Assembly (NCBI RefSeq): GCF_008084905.1
Contig: NZ_VSFC01000062.1
Span: 62,001-126,000, forward strand
Source: Xanthomarina maritima
GTDB lineage: Bacteria; Bacteroidota; Bacteroidia; Flavobacteriales; Flavobacteriaceae
Length of the DNA stretch: 64,000 nt
Reading direction: 5' to 3'
Shown here: positions 32,466 to 42,413 of the stretch, piece after piece
How the letters are laid out: each line of letters starts with the position of its first letter
How positions within the stretch are numbered: the first letter of the stretch is position 1
The notes under the pieces: generated by a model
Database searches by the model: none
The model's input: the letters and a program-made list of their open reading frames with translations, nothing else
Told to the model about the DNA's origin: nothing
Made by a program: the position numbers and the translations under genes

Positions 32466-34154
32466 ATGAGTAAAATAAAACATCATGAAAGAACGAGAGC
32501 TCAAGAGAGTTCAAATGCCATAGAAAGAATGTATATAACCATGAGACACTTGTTTAACAGAGGGTTTTACAAGCCTATGGGAGTTTCTGGCGAAACACTT
32601 CGCGAAGCATTATTACTTTTAAGGCCAGAAATATATGGTTCTATTGGAGATGAAAAAGCAGAATTAGACGGTCTACTTTATGTAATTGATAGATTACCTC
32701 AAGGAATTGAAGAATGTACATTTATTAACTTAACAAGTGATGAAGGTTATACAAATTCACATTTTAAACCTATAATCCCTCCAAAGAGAAGAAGAAATTG
32801 CTATCGTATAGATAGTGAACAGATGAATATCGAAATTACTCGTGGACGATCAGAAATCTATGATATTCTAACGCATTTAACATTTATATTTATAGAATCT
32901 CATAAAATAAGTAAACGTGTTTTAATAGATGAATCTGGAAACACTACTAGAGATTGGAAAAAACTTGAGAAAGCAGTACTTTCTAAAAAGAAATTAACTC
33001 AAGAAGAAAGAGAGGTTGCTATTTCTCATACTGCAAATATATTAGGGAGAACTTTTAATGAAATTATAACTGTTTATAGTCAGTTTGCTTCAGATTCTCA
33101 ACCCGAAAGGCTATTACATATAGTTTATTGGTTAGGAAAATTAGCAATTGAAGAAATAGTAAACAATAATAAAAGAACAGTAACATTTAGCCCAGTTTTA
33201 AGAGAGCGTTTAGGTCACCATATTCATGGTGAAATATGGTCTAATAAGATTAAAGAAACACTATATAATAATGGTTTGCTAGAAAGACCTATTCATATTA
33301 TTAGCGCAAACATGCATAGTGTTATGAATTCTCTATTTGCAACATCAGCTTTAAAGACTTTTGCAAAAAAGAAAACTATATTTGAAGTCTACGAAGCAAT
33401 TAGCCAAAAAAATAATCAAGAATTACGCAATAAAGTAACTAAAGAAGCGTTGCAAAATGGAATGATTTATATTCCAGATTCATCTGGAACAAATATAGAT
33501 GTTCAGATTTTTGATACAGAAAAAATTGATTTTTCAAAATTAGACATAGAAGTAAGTGAAACCTTCAAAGATTCAGAAAAACCAGTTATTTTCGTAATGG
33601 ATTATGCTTTTGGAGAACAAGCCTATGAAACAATAGATGAGTTTTTAAAGCCAATAAAATTTAACGGAAAGAAAACACATTTAAAGGTAGAATCTATTTC
33701 AATAATGGGTAAAGCAGGAATTTTAGAAGGAGGAAAAGGAGATATCATGATACCATCGGCACATATTTTTGAAGGGACAGCCGATAATTATCCATTTAAA
33801 AACGAGTTAAGTAAAAAAGATTTAAAAGGTCATGGCGTAGAGGTTTACGAAGGAGCTATGATAACAGTTCTAGGAACTTCTTTGCAAAATAAAGAAATTT
33901 TAAAGTTCTTTTTTAATTCAACTTGGAATGTTATTGGTTTAGAAATGGAAGGCGCTCATTATCAAAAAGCTATTCAGGCAGCTTCTAAAGTAAGAAGAAG
34001 CATTAATCCTAAAGTAAAAGTAAGATATGCGTATTATGCAAGTGATAATCCTTTAGAAACAGGTAGCACATTAGCATCAGGAGGTTTAGGAACTTCAGGT
34101 GTAAAACCAACATATTTAATAACAAGAAAAATATTAGAACAAATTTTTAATTAA
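32466..34154 (+). CDS. DUF6909-like protein with nucleoside-phosphorylase-like C-terminus
   Basis: A 562-residue cytosolic protein conserved in flavobacteria. I recall the family as DUF6909 but cannot verify it. The N-terminal half is helical and charged. The C-terminal half (about 290-560) has a nucleosidase-like layout: IHIISANMHSVMNSLFA, VEVYEGAMITVLGTSLQNKE, and NVIGLEMEGAHYQKAIQAA, where EMEG is the ribose-binding motif of MTA/SAH nucleosidases and related phosphorylases. A nucleoside- or nucleotide-cleaving role is possible but not shown. Confidence 0.65.
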   Translation: MSKIKHHERTRAQESSNAIERMYITMRHLFNRGFYKPMGVSGETLREALLLLRPEIYGSIGDEKAELDGLLYVIDRLPQGIEECTFINLTSDEGYTNSHFKPIIPPKRRRNCYRIDSEQMNIEITRGRSEIYDILTHLTFIFIESHKISKRVLIDESGNTTRDWKKLEKAVLSKKKLTQEEREVAISHTANILGRTFNEIITVYSQFASDSQPERLLHIVYWLGKLAIEEIVNNNKRTVTFSPVLRERLGHHIHGEIWSNKIKETLYNNGLLERPIHIISANMHSVMNSLFATSALKTFAKKKTIFEVYEAISQKNNQELRNKVTKEALQNGMIYIPDSSGTNIDVQIFDTEKIDFSKLDIEVSETFKDSEKPVIFVMDYAFGEQAYETIDEFLKPIKFNGKKTHLKVESISIMGKAGILEGGKGDIMIPSAHIFEGTADNYPFKNELSKKDLKGHGVEVYEGAMITVLGTSLQNKEILKFFFNSTWNVIGLEMEGAHYQKAIQAASKVRRSINPKVKVRYAYYASDNPLETGSTLASGGLGTSGVKPTYLITRKILEQIFN

Positions 34155-34168
34155 CACCAATCATTAAA

Positions 34169-35227
34169 ATGAGTAAAAATTTACCAGAACAAAACACTTC
34201 TGAAGAAGTAGATTTAGGGCAGTTATTCACCTTAATAGGAAATGCTTTTCAAAAATTATATAATTTCTTTGCTTCTATTATAAAAGCTATTTTTTCAGTA
34301 TTTATTTATACATTAAAAGCGTTTATAGTTAATTTTAAGATTATTGTAATTACAATGATTATCGCTGGTGTTTTAGGTTATGTTTTAGATAAATTTAAAC
34401 CAGACTCTTATTCATCAACAATGCTTGTAAGACCTTATTTTGACTCAAAATACCAATTAATTACGAACATTAATTATTTTAATGCTTTAATAGAAAACGA
34501 AAATCTTGAAACCCTTTCAGAACTATTTAAAATATCTAAAGAAGATGTTAAAGATATAGGTGAATTTGAAATTTTACCCGGTCCAGAAACAGAAAATGAA
34601 AGAATTTTACAATTCGAAAGCTTTATTAAAGATGTCGATAGTGTTAGAGCTCAAAACATAAGCTATGATGATTTTGTTGAAAATAGAAGTATTTATTCTA
34701 GTGATTTTTTTGAAATAAGTGTAACAGCATCAAAAAAAGACATCTTCCCGAAACTAGAGGAAGGTCTAAATAACTCTTTTACCAACTTCTATTCTTTAAA
34801 GAAAATGAAGAAGAGAGATTCATTAATAGCCATTCAAAAAACAAATCTTTTAGAACAAATTGCTCAAGTAGATTCACTTCAAAAAATTTATATTAAAGTA
34901 TTGGAAGATGAATCTCAATCTAAAGCAAAAGAAATAAGTTTAGGAGGTGAAGGCTTTACTTTAAGTTCAGACAAATCTAATACCAAGGAATACGAACTTT
35001 TAAATACAGAAATGAAACTAAGAGATCAATTAAAACAATTGGAAGAAAGGAAAATTGAAGAAGATGTGTTTTTTGATGTTATTTCAAGTTTTCAAGAGGT
35101 TGGTAATAAATCAACAGAATGGTATGAGAAGTATACTTTAATTTTCCCAATTTTAGCTTTTATAATGTTATGCTTGATTTATTTAACTAGTAAAACAGTT
35201 ATTTATGTAAAGAACTATGAAGGGTAA
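34169..35227 (+). CDS. Wzz-like polysaccharide chain-length protein
   Basis: A 352-residue inner-membrane protein with the two-helix topology of polysaccharide co-polymerases. The first helix is at about 58-80 (FKIIVITMIIAGVLGYVLDKF); after it comes YSSTMLVRPYFDSKYQLITNINYFNALI, then a long helical periplasmic region. The second helix is at about 322-345. There is no C-terminal tyrosine kinase domain. It overlaps rfbB by 11 bases, which ties it to the polysaccharide locus. The DUF6909-like gene ends 14 bases before it, so transcription may continue from there. Confidence 0.7.
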   Translation: MSKNLPEQNTSEEVDLGQLFTLIGNAFQKLYNFFASIIKAIFSVFIYTLKAFIVNFKIIVITMIIAGVLGYVLDKFKPDSYSSTMLVRPYFDSKYQLITNINYFNALIENENLETLSELFKISKEDVKDIGEFEILPGPETENERILQFESFIKDVDSVRAQNISYDDFVENRSIYSSDFFEISVTASKKDIFPKLEEGLNNSFTNFYSLKKMKKRDSLIAIQKTNLLEQIAQVDSLQKIYIKVLEDESQSKAKEISLGGEGFTLSSDKSNTKEYELLNTEMKLRDQLKQLEERKIEEDVFFDVISSFQEVGNKSTEWYEKYTLIFPILAFIMLCLIYLTSKTVIYVKNYEG

Positions 35228-36272
35228 AAAATCTATATTAATAACTGGTGGAGCGGGTTTTATAGGATCTCATGTAGTTAGGTTATTTGTTAAAAACTAT
35301 CCAAAATATCAGATTTTTAATTTAGACTCTTTAACATATGCTGGAAATTTGGAGAATTTAAAAGATATTGAAAATGAATCTAATTACAATTTTTTAAAGG
35401 CAGATATTACAAACGAATCTGAAATCAACTTTCTTTTTAAAAAACATCAATTTGAAGGTGTAATCCATTTAGCGGCTGAATCTCATGTAGATAGATCCAT
35501 AGATGATCCTTTAGCATTCGTTAAAACAAATGTAATTGGCACTATGAATTTATTAAATGCATTCAGAAATCTTTGGAAAGATAGTTATAAAAATAAATTG
35601 TTTTATCATATAAGTACTGATGAGGTTTATGGAACCTTAGGAGAAACAGGCCTATTTACTGAAACAACACCTTACGACCCTAATTCACCCTATTCTGCTT
35701 CAAAAGCCAGTTCAGATCATTTTGTTAGAGCTTACGGAGAAACTTACGGCTTGCCTTATGTAATATCTAATTGCTCAAACAATTATGGGCAAAATCAGTT
35801 TCCAGAGAAACTAATTCCTTTATTTATAAATAACATTATTCAGAATAAATCACTTCCGGTTTATGGAGATGGTAATTTCACTAGAGATTGGTTATATGTA
35901 AAAGATCATGCCATTGCTATTGACTTGATTTTTCATAAAGGTAAACTTTTCGATACTTATAATATTGGAGGTTTTAACGAATGGAAAAATATAGATTTAG
36001 TTAAACTATTATGCAACCAGATGGATGACAAGTTAAATCGTCCAGAAGGAACCTCAGAAAAGTTAATAACATTTGTAGAAGATAGACCCGGACATGATTT
36101 AAGATATGCTATAGATGCTTCTAAAATTAATAAAGAATTAGGCTGGGAACCATCAGTTACTTTTCAAGAAGGATTATCAATAACAATAGATTGGTATTTA
36201 GAAAACAATAAATGGTTAAACCACGTTACTAGTGGAGTATATCAAGATTATTATAAAAAACAATACCATTAG
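35217..36272 (+). CDS. rfbB: dTDP-glucose 4,6-dehydratase
   Basis: Second enzyme of dTDP-L-rhamnose synthesis. An extended short-chain dehydrogenase of 351 residues with the NAD motif [12 protein letters not shown] at about 8-19, [11 protein letters not shown], the catalytic STDEVYG, and [15 protein letters not shown] with the Y-x-x-x-K pair. The order rfbB-A-C-D with overlapping or near-overlapping ends marks a tight operon. Confidence 0.96.
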   Translation: MKGKKSILITGGAGFIGSHVVRLFVKNYPKYQIFNLDSLTYAGNLENLKDIENESNYNFLKADITNESEINFLFKKHQFEGVIHLAAESHVDRSIDDPLAFVKTNVIGTMNLLNAFRNLWKDSYKNKLFYHISTDEVYGTLGETGLFTETTPYDPNSPYSASKASSDHFVRAYGETYGLPYVISNCSNNYGQNQFPEKLIPLFINNIIQNKSLPVYGDGNFTRDWLYVKDHAIAIDLIFHKGKLFDTYNIGGFNEWKNIDLVKLLCNQMDDKLNRPEGTSEKLITFVEDRPGHDLRYAIDASKINKELGWEPSVTFQEGLSITIDWYLENNKWLNHVTSGVYQDYYKKQYH

Positions 36273-36273
36273 A

Positions 36274-37140
36274 ATGAAGGGAATTATTTTAGCAGGTGGA
36301 TCAGGTACTCGATTACATCCATTAACTTTAACAATAAGTAAGCAATTAATGCCTATTTATGATAAACCGATGATATATTACCCTCTTTCTACCTTAATGT
36401 ATGCTGGTATAAATGAAATATTAATTATTTCTACACCTAAAGATTTACCACTATTTAAAGACTTATTAGGTGATGGTTCAAAATATGGATGCCATTTTTT
36501 TTATGAAATACAAGAAGAGCCAAACGGGTTAGCAGAAGCATTTATTATTGGTGAAAAATTTATTGGTAAAGATAAAGTCGCCTTAATTTTAGGGGATAAT
36601 ATTTTTTATGGGACTGGTTTATCTAAATTATTACAAAGTAATAATAATCCAGATGGTGGAATTATTTATGCATATAGAGTTCATGATCCAGAACGTTATG
36701 GTGTGGTTGAATTTGATGTAGACGGTCAAGTTATTTCAATTGAAGAAAAGCCGGTAAAACCAAAATCAAATTTTGCTGTTCCAGGCATTTATTTTTACGA
36801 TAATTCAGTAGTAAATATTGCAAAAAGTATAAAACCAAGTCATAGAGGTGAACTTGAAATAACTGATGTTAATAAAGCGTATTTAAAACAAGGAAAATTA
36901 AGTGTCAGCATATTAGATAGAGGAACTGCTTGGTTGGACACTGGAACATTTCAATCACTAATGCAAGCTTCTCAATTTATTGAAGTAATTGAAGAACGTC
37001 AAGGACTAAAAATTGGTTCAATTGAAGCAGCTGCTTTTGAAATGAATTATATAACTAAAGAACAATTTATTGCTTTAGCAGAACCCTTACTAAAAAGTGG
37101 TTATGGCAAAAATTTACTAGGGTTAATTACAAATAATTAA
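36274..37140 (+). CDS. rfbA: Glucose-1-phosphate thymidylyltransferase
   Basis: First enzyme of dTDP-L-rhamnose synthesis, joining dTTP and glucose 1-phosphate. It is 288 residues from the ATG at 36274, one base after the rfbB stop. An upstream in-frame reading inside rfbB is rejected. The nucleotide-binding motif [13 protein letters not shown] is at about 6-18, and [16 protein letters not shown] and [12 protein letters not shown] are characteristic of RmlA. Confidence 0.96.
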   Translation: MKGIILAGGSGTRLHPLTLTISKQLMPIYDKPMIYYPLSTLMYAGINEILIISTPKDLPLFKDLLGDGSKYGCHFFYEIQEEPNGLAEAFIIGEKFIGKDKVALILGDNIFYGTGLSKLLQSNNNPDGGIIYAYRVHDPERYGVVEFDVDGQVISIEEKPVKPKSNFAVPGIYFYDNSVVNIAKSIKPSHRGELEITDVNKAYLKQGKLSVSILDRGTAWLDTGTFQSLMQASQFIEVIEERQGLKIGSIEAAAFEMNYITKEQFIALAEPLLKSGYGKNLLGLITNN

Positions 37141-37685
37141 TGAAAGTTACTGAAACAAAATTAAATGGCTGTTTTATTATCGAACCAAGAATATTTAACG
37201 ATAAACGTGGTTATTTTTTTGAAAGTTATAATCAAAGTGAGTTTAATAAGACTTTAGGACTTAATATTCAATTTATTCAAGATAATGAGTCCTATTCAAC
37301 CAAAGGTGTTTTAAGAGGGTTACATTATCAAAAAGGGGAATTTGCTCAAGCCAAATTAGTTAGAGTTGTTAAAGGTAGTATATTAGATGTTGCCGTGGAT
37401 ATTAGAAAAGAATCTCCAACATTTGGAAAACATTTTTCATTAGAATTAACAGAAGAAAATAAGAAACAAATATTTATTCCTAAGGGTTTTGCTCATGGTT
37501 TTATTGTGTTAAGCGATATAGCTATTTTATCATATAAATGTGACAACGTTTATAACAAAGAATCAGAAGGAGGTATTATATATAACGACCCTAGTTTAAA
37601 TATAGATTGGCATATGCCTCATGACAAACTAATAATTTCTAAAAAGGACTTAAAATTAGCAACATTTAAAAAGCAATTCCTATGA
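37140..37685 (+). CDS. rfbC: dTDP-4-dehydrorhamnose 3,5-epimerase
   Basis: Third enzyme of the rhamnose pathway; a 181-residue cupin. GVLRGLHYQKGEFAQAKLVRVVKG (about 59-82) includes the catalytic histidine, and IFIPKGFAHGFIVLSD is the second conserved block. Its ATG shares one base with the rfbA stop. Confidence 0.96.
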   Translation: MKVTETKLNGCFIIEPRIFNDKRGYFFESYNQSEFNKTLGLNIQFIQDNESYSTKGVLRGLHYQKGEFAQAKLVRVVKGSILDVAVDIRKESPTFGKHFSLELTEENKKQIFIPKGFAHGFIVLSDIAILSYKCDNVYNKESEGGIIYNDPSLNIDWHMPHDKLIISKKDLKLATFKKQFL

Positions 37686-38545
37686 AAACTCAAGTCCTTG
37701 TTACAGGAGCCAATGGGCAATTAGCTAAAACATTACGAGATCGTTATATTAAAAATAATTTGGCATTAGATTTTTTGTTTGTTTCTAAAGCCGAATTAGA
37801 TATTACTAATAAAGCACAACTCAAGGACCTTTTTAATCATCATCATTTTGATTATTGTATTAACTGTGCAGCTTATACGGCTGTAGATAAAGCTGAATCA
37901 GATAATGAAACCGCATATTCTGTAAATGTTAATGGTTCAAAATACTTAGCAGAGGTTTGTCAACTTCATCAAACCACATTGATTCATATTTCAACAGATT
38001 TTGTATTTGATGGAACAAGTAAGTTTCCATATAAAGAAACTGATACAACAAAACCCCTTAGTGTTTATGGTATTACAAAATTAAAAGGAGAACAAGCCAT
38101 TATAAAGAATCTTGAAAAATATTTTATTATAAGAACATCTTGGCTATACTCTGAATATGGGCATAATTTTATGAAAACCATGTTAAGATTAGCACAAGAA
38201 AAAGATCAGTTACATGTGGTTTCAGATCAAATAGGAACTCCAACATATACAGGAGACTTAATAGAAGTTATTTTCAAACTTATAATATCTAGAAATGAAA
38301 ATTATGGAATATACCATTTCAGTAATTCTGGTGAAACTAACTGGTTTGATTTTGCAAAAGCTATTTTTGAGTATAGTCATATCAAAACTGAATTAAAACC
38401 AATTCCAACAGAAGCTTATCCAACTTCTGCTAAGCGTCCTCAATATAGCGTTTTAGATACTACTAAAATAAAGTCTACTTTAGATATCTGTATTCCCAAT
38501 TGGAAAGATACTCTTAAGGTAGTACTTTCAAATAGGTTAAACTAA
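37682..38545 (+). CDS. rfbD: dTDP-4-dehydrorhamnose reductase
   Basis: Last enzyme of dTDP-L-rhamnose synthesis; an NADPH-dependent SDR of 287 residues. The N-terminal TGANGQLAKTLRD, NCAAYTAVDKAE, STDFVFDG and YGITKLKGEQ (Y-x-x-x-K) motifs are in place. Its ATG overlaps the rfbC stop (ATGA, 4 bases). A 274-base gap with a promoter follows, so the operon probably ends here, although I see no clear terminator. Confidence 0.95.
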   Translation: MKTQVLVTGANGQLAKTLRDRYIKNNLALDFLFVSKAELDITNKAQLKDLFNHHHFDYCINCAAYTAVDKAESDNETAYSVNVNGSKYLAEVCQLHQTTLIHISTDFVFDGTSKFPYKETDTTKPLSVYGITKLKGEQAIIKNLEKYFIIRTSWLYSEYGHNFMKTMLRLAQEKDQLHVVSDQIGTPTYTGDLIEVIFKLIISRNENYGIYHFSNSGETNWFDFAKAIFEYSHIKTELKPIPTEAYPTSAKRPQYSVLDTTKIKSTLDICIPNWKDTLKVVLSNRLN

Positions 38546-38731
38546 TTCATAGCTTTTAATTAAATAAAGTTCTTGGGGGAATCTTTTTTATAAAAACAAA
38601 TAAAAATATTAAGTCTGAGTTTATTCTACCTTATTTATCCTCATAATACTTATTCTTGAAAGGATATATTGAATATTACAGTGTTATATATTTAAAAAAA
38701 TAATTTGAATATAAGGATTACTAAGAATGAC

Positions 38732-38761
38732 TTGGTAAACAAATTAATAATGGTATTTTTG
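38732..38761 (+). promoter_or_regulatory. Canonical Bacteroidota promoter of the wecB operon
   Basis: TTG (38732-38734), 19 bases, then TATTTTTG (38754-38761) match the -33/-7 promoter of flavobacteria exactly in sequence and spacing. The transcript would start near 38768, about 50 bases before wecB. It lies in the 274-base gap after rfbD, in which I see no other element. Confidence 0.65.
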
Positions 38762-38819
38762 TAGCTTAAATATAATGTTATTGCGTATAATTCCTTAACA
38801 TTGATTGTTATAATCATAA

Positions 38820-39968
38820 ATGAAAAAGAAAATATTAATTGTTTTTGGAACTAGACCCGAAGCAATAAAAATGGCTCCACTAATTAAAGCTTTTCAAAAT
38901 TATAACGATTGGTTTGAAACGAAAGTTTGTATTACTGCTCAACATAGAGAAATGCTGGATCAAGTATTATCTTTTTTTGAAATTATTCCAGATTATGATT
39001 TAGATTTAATGAAGCCAAATCAAAACCTATTTAGGTTAACAGCTGATATTATTATTAATTTAAAAGCTGTTTTAGATGACTTTAAACCGGATTATGTTTT
39101 TGTTCATGGAGATACAACTACTACTATGGCTACTAGTATAGCTGGTTTTTATTCAGGAGCAGAAATTTGCCATGTAGAGGCAGGTTTAAGAACTTTTAAT
39201 ATGCAATCACCTTTTCCTGAAGAGATGAACAGATCTGTTACTGGTGTTATCACAAATCATCATTTTGCACCCACTATTACATCAAAACAAAATTTATTAA
39301 CTGAAAACAAAAAAGAAAAAGATATCATTGTTACAGGAAATACTGTAATAGATGCTCTTTTATATAGTGTTAATAAAGTTAATAGCGAACATTTTGAAGA
39401 TGAGGAATTAGAAAACTTAAAAACTATATTAGATCCAAACAAACAAGTAATTCTAGTTACAGGACACAGACGTGAGAATCATGGGCAAGGATTTGTCAAT
39501 ATATGTGAAGCAATAAAAGAAATTGCAATAGCTCATCCTTATAGTCAGATTATTTACCCAGTACATTTAAATCCAAATGTTCAAAAACCAGTATATGAAC
39601 TATTAGCAGATATTTCTAATGTTAAACTTATAGACCCTTTATCTTACCCAGCTTTTGTTTGGTTAATGGAGAAATCATACTTAATAATTACAGATTCTGG
39701 AGGCGTTCAAGAAGAAGCTCCTAGCCTAGGAAAACCTGTGTTAGTTATGCGTGATACAACAGAGCGTCCTGAAGCTGTTGACGCAGGAACTGTGTTGCTA
39801 GTAGGGACTAATAAAAATAAAATTGTAGCAGAAGCCAATCGACTTTTAACAGATAAGAAATCATATTCAGATATGAGTAAATTACACAACCCTTATGGTG
39901 ATGGAAATGCATGTGTGAAAATTGTTGAGCATATTTTAAAAATAAACACAAAGGCTAAAGCATTATGA
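38820..39968 (+). CDS. wecB: UDP-N-acetylglucosamine 2-epimerase (non-hydrolysing)
   Basis: Converts UDP-GlcNAc to UDP-ManNAc. It is 382 residues; FGTRPEAIKMAPLIKAF at the N-terminus, VHGDTTTTMATSIAGFY, HVEAGLRTFNMQSPFPEEMNR, and TDSGGVQEEAPSLGKPVLVMRDTTERPEA near the C-terminus define the family. First gene after the strong promoter; it supplies wecC. Confidence 0.96.
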   Translation: MKKKILIVFGTRPEAIKMAPLIKAFQNYNDWFETKVCITAQHREMLDQVLSFFEIIPDYDLDLMKPNQNLFRLTADIIINLKAVLDDFKPDYVFVHGDTTTTMATSIAGFYSGAEICHVEAGLRTFNMQSPFPEEMNRSVTGVITNHHFAPTITSKQNLLTENKKEKDIIVTGNTVIDALLYSVNKVNSEHFEDEELENLKTILDPNKQVILVTGHRRENHGQGFVNICEAIKEIAIAHPYSQIIYPVHLNPNVQKPVYELLADISNVKLIDPLSYPAFVWLMEKSYLIITDSGGVQEEAPSLGKPVLVMRDTTERPEAVDAGTVLLVGTNKNKIVAEANRLLTDKKSYSDMSKLHNPYGDGNACVKIVEHILKINTKAKAL

Positions 39969-40023
39969 ATTATGCCATTCCAACAGATATAAATTCGTTT
40001 AAAAATTAATTTTGAATTAACAT

Positions 40024-41241
40024 ATGGTAAATAGTAATCCAGAAGTAGTAATGATTGGTCTTGGGTATATTGGTCTTCCAACTGCAGCTTTAATTGCTCA
40101 AAACAAAACTTATGTTCATGGAGTGGATATTAATCAGACTGTCGTAGACACAATAAATGATGGAAAAATACATATTGTGGAACCAGACCTAGATAAAGCA
40201 GTTGCTAATGCAGTAAAAGAAGGATTTTTAAAGGCTGCTACCACACCAGTACAGGCAAACACATATTTAATTGTAGTTCCAACACCGTTTAAAGCTAAAA
40301 ATGAACCAGATATATCTTTTGTTCAAGCCGCAACAAAAGCCATTATACCTTTATTAAAAGAAGGAGATTTGTACATAATAGAATCTACTTCACCTATAGG
40401 AACTACTGAAAAAATGATGGATTTTATTTATAATGAACGTCCTGAACTTAAGAACTCTTTGCATATTGCATACTGCCCAGAACGCGTATTGCCTGGAAAT
40501 GTAATGTATGAACTAGTTCATAATGATAGGGTTATTGGTGGCATTAATAATAAATCAACCGAAAAAGCGATTAATTTTTACCGTCAATTTATTAAAGGAG
40601 ATTTACATAAAACCAATGCTAGAACAGCAGAAATGTGTAAGCTTGTTGAAAACTCATCTAGAGATGTACAAATTGCATTTGCAAACGAATTATCGCTTAT
40701 TTGTGACAAAGCAGATATTAATGTTTGGGAACTTATAGACTTAGCAAATAAACATCCTCGTGTAAATATTTTACAACCTGGTTGTGGTGTTGGCGGGCAT
40801 TGTATAGCAGTAGATCCATATTTTATAGTAGCAGAATATCCTATGGAATCTCAGATTATTGGGAAAGCTCGTGAAATTAATAACTATAAATCGTTTTGGT
40901 GTGCAGAAAAAGTGCAAACAGCAAAACTTGAATTTGAGTTAGAACATAGTCGTAAACCAGATATTGCAATTATGGGGCTTGCGTTTAAACCAGACATTGA
41001 TGATTTAAGAGAATCTCCAGCAAAATATATTGCGCAAAAAGTATTGCAAAATGCTAATAATGAAACATATTATATTGTTGAGCCTAATATTGATTCACAT
41101 AAAGTATTTAAACTTACTGATTATATTGAAGCAGCTGAAAAGGCAGATATTATAGTATTTTTAGTTGCACATAAGGAATTTAAAACCTTAAACATATCTT
41201 CAAACAAAAAGGTGTTAGATTTTTGTGGTGTTTTTAAATAA
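40024..41241 (+). CDS. wecC: UDP-N-acetyl-D-mannosamine dehydrogenase
   Basis: Oxidises UDP-ManNAc to UDP-ManNAcA with NAD. It is 405 residues. The Rossmann start is MIGLGYIGLPTAALIA, and the active-site cysteine lies in LQPGCGVGGHCIAVDPYF (about 248-265). It follows wecB by 55 bases. Together they provide ManNAcA, consistent with the WecG-like transferase further on. Confidence 0.95.
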   Translation: MVNSNPEVVMIGLGYIGLPTAALIAQNKTYVHGVDINQTVVDTINDGKIHIVEPDLDKAVANAVKEGFLKAATTPVQANTYLIVVPTPFKAKNEPDISFVQAATKAIIPLLKEGDLYIIESTSPIGTTEKMMDFIYNERPELKNSLHIAYCPERVLPGNVMYELVHNDRVIGGINNKSTEKAINFYRQFIKGDLHKTNARTAEMCKLVENSSRDVQIAFANELSLICDKADINVWELIDLANKHPRVNILQPGCGVGGHCIAVDPYFIVAEYPMESQIIGKAREINNYKSFWCAEKVQTAKLEFELEHSRKPDIAIMGLAFKPDIDDLRESPAKYIAQKVLQNANNETYYIVEPNIDSHKVFKLTDYIEAAEKADIIVFLVAHKEFKTLNISSNKKVLDFCGVFK

Positions 41242-41307
41242 TAAAAGACTTACAATAAATGTTTAAATATAATTTTATAATTAATAAAAAGCTATAATTA
41301 ATATAGT

Positions 41308-41766
41308 ATGTCATATAATAAAGAATCCCATTTACGAAGCATTATTAAAGGAGTTTCTTGGCGAATAATAGCTACTACAGACACTATTTTAGTTGTACTA
41401 TTAGTAACTTGCCTTTCAGGAAACTGTAGTATTCAAGATGCTTTAAAAATTGGGTTTTTCGAGTTTTTCATAAAATTAGCGATTTATTATTTTCATGAAA
41501 GAATTTGGCAATATGCATTAAAAGATAGTGTTGTCTCAAAAAAACTCACTCTTTATAAAACTATTTCGTGGAGAATAATAGCTACTACAATGACTTTTAT
41601 AATTTCAGGAGCAATCTTAGATGTATATGGCGAAACAGCATTATATATTGCGTTAATTGAACTGTTTAGTAAATTTATTCTATATTATTTACATGAACGG
41701 TTATGGTTAAAACTGCCATTAGGCCAAATCCGTAATTTTTTTTTACAAAAGAGGAATAAGCATTAA
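41308..41766 (+). CDS. Tandem DUF2061 membrane protein
   Basis: A 152-residue membrane protein made of two DUF2061 (PF09834) units. Unit 1 carries GVSWRIIATTDTILVV (about 15-30) and ends with YYFHERIWQ; unit 2 carries TISWRIIATTMTFIIS (about 85-100) and ends with YYLHERLWL. The duplicated S-W-R-I-I-A-T-T and H-E-R-[IL]-W motifs show internal duplication. Each unit has about two helices. It stands just before cysC, and DUF2061 proteins are often near sulfate-activation genes, but their function is not established. Confidence 0.85.
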   Translation: MSYNKESHLRSIIKGVSWRIIATTDTILVVLLVTCLSGNCSIQDALKIGFFEFFIKLAIYYFHERIWQYALKDSVVSKKLTLYKTISWRIIATTMTFIISGAILDVYGETALYIALIELFSKFILYYLHERLWLKLPLGQIRNFFLQKRNKH

Positions 41767-41810
41767 AAAATTTTGTTTTAAGTATTTTTATTTATGTTAA
41801 TTAACAACAG

Positions 41811-42413
41811 ATGAAAGAAAATATAATTCCACATACGTATCAAATTTCTATTGAAGATAGAAGAAAAGCAAATAATCACAATTCTTTTTTAATTTGGTTT
41901 ACTGGTCTTTCTGGTTCTGGAAAATCAACAATAGCAAACGTTGTTGAACTAGAATTATATAAAAAAGGAATTAAAACATATATTCTTGATGGAGACAACA
42001 TTAGAAAGGGTATCAATAAAGATTTAAGCTTTTCACCAGAAGACCGTACAGAAAATATTAGAAGAATTGCCGAAACTGCTAATTTAATGATTGACGCTGG
42101 ATTAGTAGTACTTGCAGCATTTGTTTCACCATATAAAAAAGACCGAGAGAACATTAAAAATATCGTTAAAGATGTTAACTTTGTCGAGATATATGTAAAT
42201 ACTAGTGTAGAAGAATGTGAGAAGAGAGATGTTAAAGGGCTTTATAAAAAAGCCCGTACAGGTGAAATAAAAAACATGACAGGTATTTCAGCTCCTTATG
42301 AAGCACCAGAATATCCTGATATTGAGATTAAAACTGAAAACGTTTCTATTGAAAATGCAGTTAATGAAATTATAGAATATATAACACCAAAATTGAAACT
42401 CAAAAATGAGTAA
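41811..42413 (+). CDS. cysC: Adenylyl-sulfate (APS) kinase
   Basis: Phosphorylates APS to PAPS, the donor for sulfotransferases. It is 200 residues; the P-loop is TGLSGSGKST (31-40), and LDGDNIRKGINKDLSFSPEDRTENIRR is the APS-binding signature. It overlaps cysD by 8 bases, showing coupling to the sulfurylase genes. Confidence 0.96.
   Translation: MKENIIPHTYQISIEDRRKANNHNSFLIWFTGLSGSGKSTIANVVELELYKKGIKTYILDGDNIRKGINKDLSFSPEDRTENIRRIAETANLMIDAGLVVLAAFVSPYKKDRENIKNIVKDVNFVEIYVNTSVEECEKRDVKGLYKKARTGEIKNMTGISAPYEAPEYPDIEIKTENVSIENAVNEIIEYITPKLKLKNE

Noticed and set aside
36232-36273. Upstream start for rfbA inside rfbB
   Set aside because: RmlA proteins begin with M-K-G-I-I-L-A-G-G, which is exactly what the ATG at 36274 gives.
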